Source: Nocardioides daeguensis
GTDB taxonomy: Bacteria > Actinomycetota > Actinomycetes > Propionibacteriales > Nocardioidaceae
Length of the DNA: 64,000 nt
Assembly: GCF_019192965.1 (NCBI RefSeq)
Contig: NZ_JAHTKU010000019.1
Location: 62,001 to 126,000, forward strand
Direction of reading: 5' to 3'
Under the pieces are notes generated by a model. The model was not told where the DNA came from, did not search any database, and saw nothing but the letters and a program-made list of their open reading frames with translations. A program made the position numbers and the translations under genes. Below are positions 33,467 through 41,741 of the stretch, in pieces (position 1 is the first letter of the stretch; every line of letters begins with the position of its first letter).

Positions 33467-34693
33467 ATGAGCAAGACCGTCGTGCTGCTGGTCTCCTCCG
33501 GGGCCGCCTGGGAGTCGCGCGCGCTGACCGCGCTCAACGACCACCCCGGGACCGTCCTGCTCCGGCGGTGCGTCGACGTCGCCGACCTGCTCGCCGCTGC
33601 CCGGACGGGCCAGGCCGACGTCGCGGTGGTCGCGACCGACCTGCCCGGCCTCGACCACGGCGTCGTCGACGACCTGCTCCAGCACGGCGTGCGCGTGGTC
33701 GGCGTCGCCACGGATCCCGACCTCACCGGGACGCATGCCGCGCGGATCGGCATCGTCACCGTCCTCGCCGCCGGCCGGGTCGCCGAGCTGGCCGACCTGG
33801 TCTCGGGGCTACCGGCCGATCCCACCCACCCCGCCCCGGCGTACGACGACCTGCCGGTGCTCGACCCCACCGACCCCGCGCCCGGGCGTGATGCCGGCCC
33901 GGCCGGCCGGGTGCTGGCCGTGTGGGGTGCCGGGGGAGCGCCCGGCCGCACCACGCTGGCGAGCGGTCTCGCCGGCGAGCTCGCGCGGCGCGGCCTGACC
34001 ACGCTGCTGGTCGACGCCGATCCCCACGGCGGCGCGGTGGCCCAGCAGCTCGGCGTCCTCGACGAGGTCTCCGGCCTGCTGGCCGCGGCTCGGCTGGTCG
34101 GCGCCGGCACGCTCGACGAGCGGTTCGTGACGGTGCAGCGCCGGCTCTCCGACCACCTGCGGGTGCTGACGGGGCTGCCGCGGCCCGACCGCTGGGTGGA
34201 GCTGCGGCCCGGCATCCTGACCGCGATCGTCGAGCGGGCCCGACAGGACGGCCAGGTCGTCCTCGACACCGGCTTCAGCCTCGAGCCCGACCCGGGCGAG
34301 GTCACCGGCCGGCCCGAGCGCAACGGCCTCACCCGCGAGGCGGTCGCGGTGGCTGACGAGGTCGTGCTCGTCGGCTCTGCCGACCCGGTCGGTCTGGCCC
34401 GGCTGGCCCGCGCGCTCACCGAGCTCCACGAGCACGTCCCCGACCCGCGGGTGCGCGTCGTGGTCAACCGGATGCGCCCGACCCTCGGCTGGCGTGAGAG
34501 CGACGTCGTCGCGATGCTCGCCGGCTTCGGCCCGCACCTCGACGTGCACTTCCTGCCCGACGACCAGGCCGCCCTCGACCGCGCCCTCGTCGCCGGCCGC
34601 CTGCTCGTCGAGTCGGGAGAGTCCGCGCTGACCCGGGCGGTCGGTCGGCTGCTCGACGCCGTGGCCGGCGTGCCCGCGTCGCGGGCCAGGTGA
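33467..34693 (+). CDS. TadZ/CpaE-like ATPase with pseudo-receiver domain
   Basis: A 408-residue protein. Residues 1-112 form an atypical receiver domain (VVLLVSSGAAWESRALTAL, ADVAVVATDLPGLDHG). Residues about 145-395 form a MinD/ParA-like ATPase. The P-loop GAGGAPGRTT (154-163) has Arg where the catalytic Lys normally lies, so ATP hydrolysis may be weak, a feature also reported for some TadZ proteins. TLLVDADPHGG and VVNRMRPTLGW follow as family motifs. TadZ marks the pole for Flp-pilus assembly. ATG 33467 is preferred over the in-frame GTG 33458. It lies 13 bp after the SAF gene. Confidence 0.82.
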   Translation: MSKTVVLLVSSGAAWESRALTALNDHPGTVLLRRCVDVADLLAAARTGQADVAVVATDLPGLDHGVVDDLLQHGVRVVGVATDPDLTGTHAARIGIVTVLAAGRVAELADLVSGLPADPTHPAPAYDDLPVLDPTDPAPGRDAGPAGRVLAVWGAGGAPGRTTLASGLAGELARRGLTTLLVDADPHGGAVAQQLGVLDEVSGLLAAARLVGAGTLDERFVTVQRRLSDHLRVLTGLPRPDRWVELRPGILTAIVERARQDGQVVLDTGFSLEPDPGEVTGRPERNGLTREAVAVADEVVLVGSADPVGLARLARALTELHEHVPDPRVRVVVNRMRPTLGWRESDVVAMLAGFGPHLDVHFLPDDQAALDRALVAGRLLVESGESALTRAVGRLLDAVAGVPASRAR

Positions 34694-34718
34694 GCACCCT
34701 CCCGAAGCGATGCCCGGG

Positions 34719-36134
34719 TCAGGGCCGGCGCAGGGCCAGGAGCAGCGCGACGCCGCCGCCGGCCAGGAGGACAAGACCGCCGACCAGCAGGCCGGCGGCG
34801 AGGTCGTCCAGCACCGGCAGGGTGGCTCCGGCGGTGACCGAGGGCTCGACCGGGGCGGCGCCGTCGGCTCGCATCACGACCACGGTCCAGCTGCCCTCCC
34901 GCGGGGTGAACGTGACCTGCTGTCGCCTGCTGCCCGCGGCCGACTCGCGCCAGATCCCCGCCTTCTCCGGGAGCACCGAGGGCGGGCCGCCGGCGGTCAC
35001 GTCGTAGACCGGGCCGTCCTCCCCGTCGACCGGTCCCGTGACACTCGAGTGCCCGACGCCGGCGAGGTAGGCGGCCGCCGCGTCGCTCTCGGCGATGCCG
35101 ATGAAGACCTCGCCGTCGTCCAGGCGTGCGCTCACCCGCACGTCACCGACCAGGCGTTCGGGAAGCTCCACGGCCGCGCCGGCGCCCTCGATCTCGAGGT
35201 CCTCGGAGACGAGGGCGTGTCCGGGGGCGCGCAGGTGGATCGCCGAGGTGGTGAGGTACCCGTCGGCGTCGCGCGCCGAGCGGTCCACCACCAGGGCGGT
35301 GGTCCCGGCCGCGATCAGGCCCAGGGCCGCGAGCAGGGCCAGGCAGGCGGCGACCACGGCGACGACCCGCCCGGCGCCCCAGCCGCGCGGGGCGCTGGGC
35401 GGAGCGGTCGGCGGCGCCGCTGGCGGCGGGGACGGCACCCGTCCCGGTTCGGGGGCCAGGGCGCCTCCGGGGTCCGGCTCGGAACCGCCCAGGTCGAGGC
35501 GGAACGGCGGGTACTGGTCGGTCATCAGGCACGCGTAGGCCGTGACCCGCAGCACCCAGCGGTTGAGCCCGACGACCAGGTCGTGGATGCCACGCGGGTA
35601 GCGGCCGGTGAAGAGCAGGGCGACGCCGGCGATCAGCACCAGCACCTGGATCAGGCCCCACGCGCCCATCCGTCGATCGTCGTCCGACCCGCTGACGACG
35701 TACCACCCGCCACCCAGGAAGAACCCCACGACGACGTAGTGCGGGATCGCCAGCAGCCACCACTTCACCAGGGCCAGGCCGCGGGAGAGGCGCTCGGGAT
35801 AGTCGACGTCGAGGTGCGCGGCGTCGTCCGCGCGCTCCGCCAGGGTGAACGGCGGGTACTGGTCGGTGCCGAGTCCGCCGTAGGCGTAGTAGGCGACGCG
35901 CCAGGTCCAGCGCAGGACCCCGACGTTGAAGTCGAAGGCCGCGCGCGGGTAGCGGCCGGTCACCACGATCGCGACGAGGGCCACCACGCTCAGCACGAGG
36001 AAGGCGAGCCAGAGGAAGGCCAGCACGACGAAGTGCGGGATCGCGAGGAGCCACTTGACCAGCCAGAGCCATCGACTGAGCCGGGGTTGCAGGGACGCGT
36101 CCAGCCGGGCGGGACAGCGGGGACTGCTCATCAT
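34719..36134 (-). CDS. Membrane protein with two DUF4389 repeats
   Basis: A 471-residue integral membrane protein. Two similar modules occur at about 10-105 and 108-215. Each has a Trp/Leu-rich helix with WLLAIPHF/Y, a second helix, the motif TGRYPRAAFDFNVG or TGRYPRGIHDLVVG, and ends in TDQYPPF. These are DUF4389 hallmarks. A Pro-rich linker leads to another helix (about 250-272), an extracellular beta-rich domain and a C-terminal helix ending LLLALRRP. No function is known. ATG 36134 or the next ATG 36131 follows GAGGGA. It is probably first of the minus-strand group after 36166. Confidence 0.82.
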   Translation of the reverse strand: MMSSPRCPARLDASLQPRLSRWLWLVKWLLAIPHFVVLAFLWLAFLVLSVVALVAIVVTGRYPRAAFDFNVGVLRWTWRVAYYAYGGLGTDQYPPFTLAERADDAAHLDVDYPERLSRGLALVKWWLLAIPHYVVVGFFLGGGWYVVSGSDDDRRMGAWGLIQVLVLIAGVALLFTGRYPRGIHDLVVGLNRWVLRVTAYACLMTDQYPPFRLDLGGSEPDPGGALAPEPGRVPSPPPAAPPTAPPSAPRGWGAGRVVAVVAACLALLAALGLIAAGTTALVVDRSARDADGYLTTSAIHLRAPGHALVSEDLEIEGAGAAVELPERLVGDVRVSARLDDGEVFIGIAESDAAAAYLAGVGHSSVTGPVDGEDGPVYDVTAGGPPSVLPEKAGIWRESAAGSRRQQVTFTPREGSWTVVVMRADGAAPVEPSVTAGATLPVLDDLAAGLLVGGLVLLAGGGVALLLALRRP

Positions 36135-36165
36135 CTTCCCTCTCGGGTCGTCGGTGCGGTGCGGC

Positions 36166-37077
36166 TCACTCCCACAGCCTCGGCCGCAGGAACCTGCGCC
36201 GATCGGCGTGGAGCTCGCGCAGCCACCGAGCGACCAGCCAGGCGCTGGCGACCAGCAGCAGGACGGAGGGCGCCGCGTCGGGACCGAGGTGCACCGGCTC
36301 GCCGGTGACCAGCGCGGCCCCGACCCCGGCCCACAGCGCCGTGAAGAGCGTGATGACCTTGATCAGGGCCACGACGGCCAGCGGACCGCCGATGCGTCGA
36401 CCACGCAGCAGGAGTGCCCCGACCGCAGCGATGCACGGCAGCACCACCACCAGGTCGAGGACGAACACCGGGTACGCCGTGCCGCCGACCCCTTCCGGGT
36501 CGGGAGCCGCGCCGCCGAGGGCGTAGGGCGCCAGGGTCGAGAGCCACAACAGTGCGAACAGGACCGCGACGCCGACGAGCGTCCACCCGGTGCCGCGCTC
36601 GAGCGGCCGGGACACGCGGGTCCAGGCCGCACCCCGCAGGCGCGCCAGTCCGTCGAGCAGAGCCGCGCCGGCCGCCAGCTCGATCGCGACGTACACGAGG
36701 AAGACCCGGTTCATCGGGACGCCGGTCAGGTAGATCGCGTAGCTGTAGGCCACGTAGGCCAGCAGCCCCAGCCGGACCAGGTGCCCCCGCGGGGAGAGCA
36801 CGGGGCGCCGGACGAGGAGGACGAGCAGACCCGCGACCGCGACGCTGCACACGTCCTGGGCGCGCGCGCCGAGGACGGTGGCGTCCGGAAGGTCGCGGTA
36901 GGCATCAGGTGCCGAGAGTCCGTACGCCGACGCGGTCGTGATGCCGACGGCGAGGACGAGGCTCGACCACAGGGCCAGCGGACCGCGGCGCACGTCGGCG
37001 CCCGGTGCGCAGCCCGCGCCGCCGCGTCGTACCGGGGGTGCGACGCCCGTCGTCGCTCCGGCGGCTGTCCTCGTCAT
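36166..37077 (-). CDS. Polytopic membrane protein of unknown function
   Basis: A 303-residue protein with about eight hydrophobic helices, for example LALWSSLVLAVGITTASAYGL, VAGLLVLLVRR, VFLVYVAIELAAGAALLDGL and VFVLDLVVVLPCIAAVGALLL. I do not recognise a family. ATG 37077 begins MTRTAAG. An in-frame ATG 14 codons upstream (37119) has no support. The DUF4389 gene begins 31 bp after its stop, so they may form an operon. Confidence 0.7.
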   Translation of the reverse strand: MTRTAAGATTGVAPPVRRGGAGCAPGADVRRGPLALWSSLVLAVGITTASAYGLSAPDAYRDLPDATVLGARAQDVCSVAVAGLLVLLVRRPVLSPRGHLVRLGLLAYVAYSYAIYLTGVPMNRVFLVYVAIELAAGAALLDGLARLRGAAWTRVSRPLERGTGWTLVGVAVLFALLWLSTLAPYALGGAAPDPEGVGGTAYPVFVLDLVVVLPCIAAVGALLLRGRRIGGPLAVVALIKVITLFTALWAGVGAALVTGEPVHLGPDAAPSVLLLVASAWLVARWLRELHADRRRFLRPRLWE

Positions 37078-37177
37078 GGCGCCAGCGTCCGGGACCACCC
37101 GCTGCCGGCCACAGTGCACAACGTCCCGGCGAGCGTGGTCGAAGGTCCCGCGCCCCGCCGACGGCCGTGCGGGGTGC

Positions 37178-38512
37178 TCAGGAGCTGAACAGCAGGAACA
37201 GTCCGCCGGCGGTGAACCCGACCATCACGAAGAGCAGGGGCAGCTGGCCGGTGATCTGGTCGCGCTTGGGCAGCAGGCTCAGCGCCCGGTCGTGCGCGGC
37301 GATGGCGGCGACGACGTGCCCGACGACGACGGCCAGCACCTTGATCGTGGCCAGGACCTCCGGGTGGTAGGAGAACCAGTAGGACGGCTCGAGCGACGCC
37401 GTTCCCAGGATGTCCCAGCCCTTGCCCAGCGGGTCGCTGGCCCGGGCGAGCGTCTGGGTGCCGCTGTCGATGAACAGCGTCAGGTAGTGGGCGACGATGT
37501 AGCCGAGCACGATCGGCACGATCGAGTGGGCGTAGTTGCGCGCCAGCATGCGGCGCGGCACGTCGGCCCGCGACGGGGTGAGGGCGCTGCCGATGCTGAA
37601 CAGCAGGCCCGCGACGAGGCAGAAGCCGACGAGTGCCACGTTGTCGAGCAGGAACTTGCTGACCGAGGCGTCCTGGTAGGTCTTGATCCAGAAGGTCGAC
37701 TTGCTGAACGAGTCGAAGGCGGTGCTGCCGAAGAGCACTGCGACGACACCCACCAGACCGGGGGTCGGCCTGATGGTCGCGAGGTTGGCCAGCGGGCTGC
37801 GGATCACGAGGCGCCCCTCGACCCGGGCCCAGGGGGAGAGCTTCGCGATGAGCGAGGAGTACACCTCGAACGGGTCGGCGTACGCATAGAAGCGGTTGCC
37901 GAACACGGCGCCGCCGATGAGCATGACGCCGATGTAGACGGCGCACCACAGGCGTACCGTGCCCAGCTCGGCCGAGTGCGTGGAGACCAGCTCGAGCCAC
38001 ACGAACGCGAACAGGCCCAGCGCCGCCGGCCAGTAGCCGAGTCGGTCGGGATAGCGCAGCGGGCCCTCGTCGACGTCGCTGCCGGTGAGCCGGGTGAGGG
38101 CGGCGTGGAGCGTGCGCACGGGGCTGATCGCGCGCCACACCGGTCCGAACAGGGCCGAGGCGAAGACCAGCCCGACCCACCACCAGACGTAGAAGATGCC
38201 GAAGAACGGGTTCGTCAGGGTGTCCTGGCCGAGCACCGCGGTCATCGCGGCGAAGAGCGCGACGACCATGCCGACGGTGCGCAGCACGACCGTGAAGGCC
38301 GTGGAGCCGGTGACCCGGTCGAGCCAGGCGGGTGCGGGCCGTCCGGGGTGCGCACCGCCGTCGTACCGCGGGCGCTGCCAGGCCACCACGAGGACGGTGA
38401 AGGAGACGACGAGCGCGGCGACGGCGCCGGACACGGCGAGCTCGAGCGAGATCGGCAGGTCGGCCTGGCCGCCGATGCCGTGGGCCTCGACGGTGCCGGA
38501 GAGCGGGGTCAC
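37178..38512 (-). CDS. Polytopic membrane protein paired with a cupredoxin-like lipoprotein
   Basis: A 444-residue membrane protein with about ten to eleven helices and short loops, including FYVWWWVGLVFASALFGPVW, PVRTLHAALTRL and the long His-containing YSFSYHPEVLATIKVLAVVVGHVVAAIAAH-like segment near 390-415. I have a vague memory of similar actinobacterial proteins annotated as fenitrothion hydrolase, but nothing here shows such chemistry. GTG 38512 overlaps the stop of the lipoprotein gene (GTGA), so the two are translated together. His-rich loops and a periplasmic partner suggest metal handling, which is inference only. Confidence 0.7.
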   Translation of the reverse strand: MTPLSGTVEAHGIGGQADLPISLELAVSGAVAALVVSFTVLVVAWQRPRYDGGAHPGRPAPAWLDRVTGSTAFTVVLRTVGMVVALFAAMTAVLGQDTLTNPFFGIFYVWWWVGLVFASALFGPVWRAISPVRTLHAALTRLTGSDVDEGPLRYPDRLGYWPAALGLFAFVWLELVSTHSAELGTVRLWCAVYIGVMLIGGAVFGNRFYAYADPFEVYSSLIAKLSPWARVEGRLVIRSPLANLATIRPTPGLVGVVAVLFGSTAFDSFSKSTFWIKTYQDASVSKFLLDNVALVGFCLVAGLLFSIGSALTPSRADVPRRMLARNYAHSIVPIVLGYIVAHYLTLFIDSGTQTLARASDPLGKGWDILGTASLEPSYWFSYHPEVLATIKVLAVVVGHVVAAIAAHDRALSLLPKRDQITGQLPLLFVMVGFTAGGLFLLFSS

Positions 38513-38868
38513 CGGACTTCGAGCTGAACGACGATCTGGGCTGGGTCGTGCGACTCCACCTCGATGACACCGGGGCGGTCGATCGTGATCGGGAAGGTCT
38601 GGGTCCCCGACTCGTAGGGGAACTCCTGCTCCGGGTCGGAGTGCACGTGCAGCGAGCCGGCGGTGTCGGCGGTCACCACGAGGTCGATCGGCTGGCCGGC
38701 GGACACCTTGACCCGGTCGCCCTTCGGCGTGATCGCGCCGTCCTCGACCGTGATGTCGACGACGACCTTCTCCTCGGAGCCCGCCTTCTCGTCGGAACCG
38801 CACGCAGCGGCGGTCCCGAGGAGCATGATCCCGGCGAGCGCCGCGCCGATGACGCGCAGCCGCTGCAT
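38509..38868 (-). CDS. Lipoprotein with cupredoxin-like domain
   Basis: A 119-residue lipoprotein. MQRLRVIGAALAGIMLLGTAAACGSD is a classic signal with lipobox AAAC (Cys about 23). After an acidic linker, a beta-sandwich segment runs from VDITVEDGAITPKGDRVKV to VEVESHDPAQIVVQLEV, like the cupredoxin or EfeO N-terminal domains. A single HVHSDPEQEF motif contributes His residues, while a complete type-1 copper Cys-His set is lacking. AGGAGG precedes ATG 38868. Its stop overlaps the membrane-protein gene, so the products probably work together outside the membrane. Confidence 0.82.
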   Translation of the reverse strand: MQRLRVIGAALAGIMLLGTAAACGSDEKAGSEEKVVVDITVEDGAITPKGDRVKVSAGQPIDLVVTADTAGSLHVHSDPEQEFPYESGTQTFPITIDRPGVIEVESHDPAQIVVQLEVR

Positions 38869-38890
38869 GGTTCCTCCTGTCGCAGAACAC

Positions 38891-38910
38891 CCGTGGACGA
38901 GAATCCACGG
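38891..38910. promoter_or_regulatory. Perfect dyad upstream of the lipoprotein operon
   Basis: CCGTGGA-CGAGAA-TCCACGG has 7-bp perfect arms. It lies 23-42 nt upstream of the lipoprotein ATG on the minus strand, either an operator in the promoter or a hairpin in the leader. The 142-bp gap it sits in also contains CAGAAT (38929-38934), a possible -10 for the divergent WS/DGAT gene. Confidence 0.45.
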
Positions 38911-39010
38911 ATGGTCGGTGTTGTCTGCCAGAATCTCACGTGATCCCAAGGCGTCCGGATGGGGCCGGTCGTCGATGGCCCGGGGATCCGTCCAGAGCTG
39001 GGAGAACCAC

Positions 39011-40486
39011 GTGGTGGATCGGGTGCGTCCGCGCGACCTGACGTTCCTCGAGCAGGAGTCGCCGCAGACGCCGCAGCACAACGCGACCATCGAGATCTTC
39101 GATCCCGGCGAGGGTCCCGACGCCTTCGACCACTCCCGGCTGGTCGCCCTGATCCGCGACCGGATCGCGTTCGTGCCGCGGTACCGCCAGCGGCTGCAGG
39201 CCGTGCCCGGGCACCTCGCGAACCCGGTGTGGGTCGACGACGAGAAGTTCGACCTCGGCTTCCACGTGCGACGCTCCGCGTTGCCGCGCCCCGGCACGTC
39301 CGCCCAGCTCCTCGAGCTGGTCTCGCGGATCGTGTCCCGCCCGCTCGACCGCACCCGCCCGCTGTGGGAGATCTACTTCGTCGAGGGGCTCGAGGGCGGC
39401 CGGGTCGCGCTGCTCTCCAAGACCCACCAGGCGCTCGTCGACGGCGTCCACACCGTCGACCTCGGGCAGCTGCTGCTCGACCTCCAGCCGGAGGCGCGCG
39501 CGCTCGAGCCCGACGACTGGCAGCCGCGGCGCTCGCCCAGTCCCGCCCACCTGCTCGGCGGCGCGGTGCGTGACAACCTCACCGACCCCGGCGAGCTGCT
39601 CGACACCGTCCGCACCGGCTCCCGGGCGCTGGCGCGCAACGCCGACCGTCGCAGCGAGCGCGCCCGGTCCTTCCTGGCCGCGGCCACGGGGCGCCGGCCG
39701 AGGACGCGCGGGGTCATCAACGGCCCGCTCTCCCAGCAGCGCCGGGTCGTGACCGTCGAGACCCGGCTCGCGGACTACCGCCGGATCCGCGAGGCCCACG
39801 GCGGCACCATCAACGACGTCATCCTCGCCACCGTCACCGGCGGCCTCCGGGCCTGGCTGATGACCCGCTCCGAGTCGATGGGCGGGCTGCGGCAGGTGCG
39901 TGCCGTCGTCCCCGTCTCGGTCATCGACGAGGAGCTCGAGGCCACCTCGCTCGGCAGCCAGATCGCCGCCCACTTCGTCGACCTGCCGATCGGCGAGCCG
40001 AGCCCGGTCGTGCGTCTGCACCAGGTGTCCTACTCCTTCCAGGCCCACAAGGACACCGGCCGCAGCGTCGCCGCCAACCGGCTCGCCGGGATCGCCGGCT
40101 TCGCGCCGACCACCTTCCACGCGATCGGCTCGCGCGTCGCGTCCGTCGAGCTGCGCCGCGGCTACCAGCTGTCGGTGACCAACGTCCCGGGGCCGCAGGC
40201 GCCGCTGTACGCCGCCGGCGCCCGGATGCTCGCGAGCTACCCGGTCCCGCCCCTGACGCCCGGCCACCCGCTCGCGATCGGCGTGACGTCGTACGACGGC
40301 GGGGTCTGCTACGGCATCACCGCCGACCGCGACTGGATCCCCGACGCCGACGTCCTCGCCGCCTGCCTGCGCGAGGCGCTCGACGAGCTGCTCGACCTCT
40401 CGTCCTCCAGCCGTCAGCGCGCGCCTCGCGGGCGTCGCGCGACGAGGTCGACCACCCAGGGGTCGGCGAAGGACAAGCAGCGCTGA
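39011..40486 (+). CDS. WS/DGAT-family O-acyltransferase with altered HHxxxDG motif
   Basis: A 491-residue wax ester synthase/diacylglycerol acyltransferase-type protein, which makes neutral storage lipids from acyl-CoA. RDLTFLEQES opens the fold, PLWEIYFVEGLEGG precedes the active site, and NDVILATVTGGLRAWL, PVSVIDEE and VTNVPGPQAPLYAAGA are family blocks. The catalytic HHxxxDG reads HQALVDG (residues 139-145): the second His is Gln. GTG 39011, or GTG 39014, follows GGAGAACC. A longer frame extends upstream to 38663 but overlaps the divergent lipoprotein gene. The C-terminus has a basic tail. Confidence 0.87.
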   Translation: MVDRVRPRDLTFLEQESPQTPQHNATIEIFDPGEGPDAFDHSRLVALIRDRIAFVPRYRQRLQAVPGHLANPVWVDDEKFDLGFHVRRSALPRPGTSAQLLELVSRIVSRPLDRTRPLWEIYFVEGLEGGRVALLSKTHQALVDGVHTVDLGQLLLDLQPEARALEPDDWQPRRSPSPAHLLGGAVRDNLTDPGELLDTVRTGSRALARNADRRSERARSFLAAATGRRPRTRGVINGPLSQQRRVVTVETRLADYRRIREAHGGTINDVILATVTGGLRAWLMTRSESMGGLRQVRAVVPVSVIDEELEATSLGSQIAAHFVDLPIGEPSPVVRLHQVSYSFQAHKDTGRSVAANRLAGIAGFAPTTFHAIGSRVASVELRRGYQLSVTNVPGPQAPLYAAGARMLASYPVPPLTPGHPLAIGVTSYDGGVCYGITADRDWIPDADVLAACLREALDELLDLSSSSRQRAPRGRRATRSTTQGSAKDKQR

Positions 40487-40494
40487 GTGAGAAG

Positions 40495-40716
40495 ATGGGT
40501 GCCGTGATCCCGCTGCACCTCGGTGCCCTGCACCCGGCCGAGCAGGCCGCCACGATCGTGCTCGCGTTCGGGCCGTTCCTGGTGCTGGGGATCGTGATCG
40601 CCGTGCGCCGCCGCGCCGAGTCCGACGAGGCCGACGAGTCCGACGAGGCCGACGAGGCCGACGAGGACCTCGACGGGGCGGACGAGCACAGCGAGACGGA
40701 CTCGGCAGGCTCCTAG
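40495..40716 (+). CDS. Small single-helix membrane protein with acidic repeat tail
   Basis: A 73-residue protein. A hydrophobic helix (about 18-38, AATIVLAFGPFLVLGIVIAV) and RRR stop-transfer lead to an acidic tail of Asp-Glu-Ala/Ser repeats (DEADESDEADEADED). The DNA repeat is built on GACGAGGCC/TCC units. The start may be ATG 40495 or GTG 40504. Its TAG and the stop of the convergent DUF2505 gene share the palindrome CTAG (40713-40716). The function is unknown. The clear topology and codon use favour a real gene. Confidence 0.6.
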   Translation: MGAVIPLHLGALHPAEQAATIVLAFGPFLVLGIVIAVRRRAESDEADESDEADEADEDLDGADEHSETDSAGS

Positions 40717-41195
40717 GAGGCGAGCCACTCCTTGCCGGTGCGCTCCTCGGCGCGCAGTGCGCTGCCGAGGAGCTTGGCGAGCAACTCCTCGATCTTGCCC
40801 GCGACGAGCGGGATCTTGACCTTGATCTCGAGCTCGACGGTCTCCTTGGTGACGCCGTCGGTCTCGACGAGGGTCGCGGTGCCGTTGATCTCGCCGGGCT
40901 TGCCGGGGATGCCGACCGTGATGGTCGCCGTGAGCGGGCTGGCCCAGGTCTCGGTCTGCACGATCGTGGTGGTCGCGCCGATGAACTTCTTGGCGAACGC
41001 CGGCACCTTGTCGGTGGGCTGCTCCATCTCGATCCGCACGGCCTTCGCGTCGACGTTGCCCTCGATCTCGACGGTGTACGACGTCGCGCGCTGGTTGCGG
41101 CACACGGTCTCGCGGAACACCGGGTCGGACAGCATGGCCGCGACCTCGATCGCGGGGGCGTCGTACGTCATCTCGTGCACCAGTCGGGTCGCCAT
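40713..41195 (-). CDS. DUF2505-domain protein (second of tandem pair)
   Basis: A 160-residue protein of DUF2505, a START/SRPBCC-like fold. It starts MATRLVHEMTYDAPAIEVAAMLSDP and ends with KIPLVAGKIEELLAKLL, the amphipathic terminal helix typical of lipid-binding SRPBCC members. It is about as long as the upstream copy and similar along its length, clearly a tandem duplicate. ATG 41195 lies 1 bp beyond the stop of the upstream paralogue. The ligand and role are unknown. Confidence 0.85.
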   Translation of the reverse strand: MATRLVHEMTYDAPAIEVAAMLSDPVFRETVCRNQRATSYTVEIEGNVDAKAVRIEMEQPTDKVPAFAKKFIGATTTIVQTETWASPLTATITVGIPGKPGEINGTATLVETDGVTKETVELEIKVKIPLVAGKIEELLAKLLGSALRAEERTGKEWLAS

Positions 41196-41196
41196 C

Positions 41197-41679
41197 TCAG
41201 CGCTCTCCCTTCAGCCAGGCCACGCCCACGGCGTGCTCGGTGGTCAGACCTGCGTCGATGTTGTCGGCCATCAGCTTCTCCAGCTTGCCTGCGACCAGCG
41301 GGACCTTGACGACGACGTCGAGCTCCTGGACGTACGTCGTCCCGGCGCCGCTCGCCGAGAGCCGGATCGTCCCGGTCGCCTTGGTGGGCTTGCCGGGGGC
41401 GGTGATCTCGATGGTGCCCGACGAGGGGTCGGTCCACTCCTCGCGGATCACGGCCTGGGTGGTGTCTCCCGCGATCTTCTTCGCGATCGCCGGCAGCCCG
41501 GCGGTGTTCTGCACCTGGTCGCTGACCAGCGTGAAGCCGGCACCGGCCGGGGTCAGGGTGACGTCGATGGACACGACGTCCTGGGCGGCGCCGACCTTCT
41601 CGCGGAAGGCGGCGTCCGCGAGCATCGCGAACACCTCCTCCGGCGCGGCGTCGTAGGCGAGCTCTCGGCTGTATCGCAT
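41197..41679 (-). CDS. DUF2505-domain protein (first of tandem pair)
   Basis: A 160-residue paralogue of the downstream protein. It has the same architecture: RELAYDAAPEEVFAMLADAAF at the start, VIREEWTDPSSGTIEITAPGKPTKATG in the middle and VPLVAGKLEKLMADNI at the end. ATG 41679 is preferred because, on its strand, CATGAT ends 7 nt before it, indicating a leaderless start. Two other ATGs at 41688 and 41691 would overlap that box. It diverges from the gdh gene. Confidence 0.85.
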   Translation of the reverse strand: MRYSRELAYDAAPEEVFAMLADAAFREKVGAAQDVVSIDVTLTPAGAGFTLVSDQVQNTAGLPAIAKKIAGDTTQAVIREEWTDPSSGTIEITAPGKPTKATGTIRLSASGAGTTYVQELDVVVKVPLVAGKLEKLMADNIDAGLTTEHAVGVAWLKGER

Positions 41680-41741
41680 ACGAGACATCATGTCGCATGG
41701 GCCGGTTGTGAGGCGTGATGACGAGGTCCTAGTGTCGAGTC

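Noticed and set aside
34710..38527. Long plus-strand frames opposite the DUF4389 and membrane-protein genes
   Set aside because: They encode Arg/Gln/His-rich products with no membrane or domain features, whereas the minus strand gives well-formed helices and coupled start/stop overlaps.
38663..39010. N-terminal extension of the WS/DGAT protein
   Set aside because: The frame is open, but it overlaps the divergent lipoprotein gene and shows no family similarity before GTG 39011.
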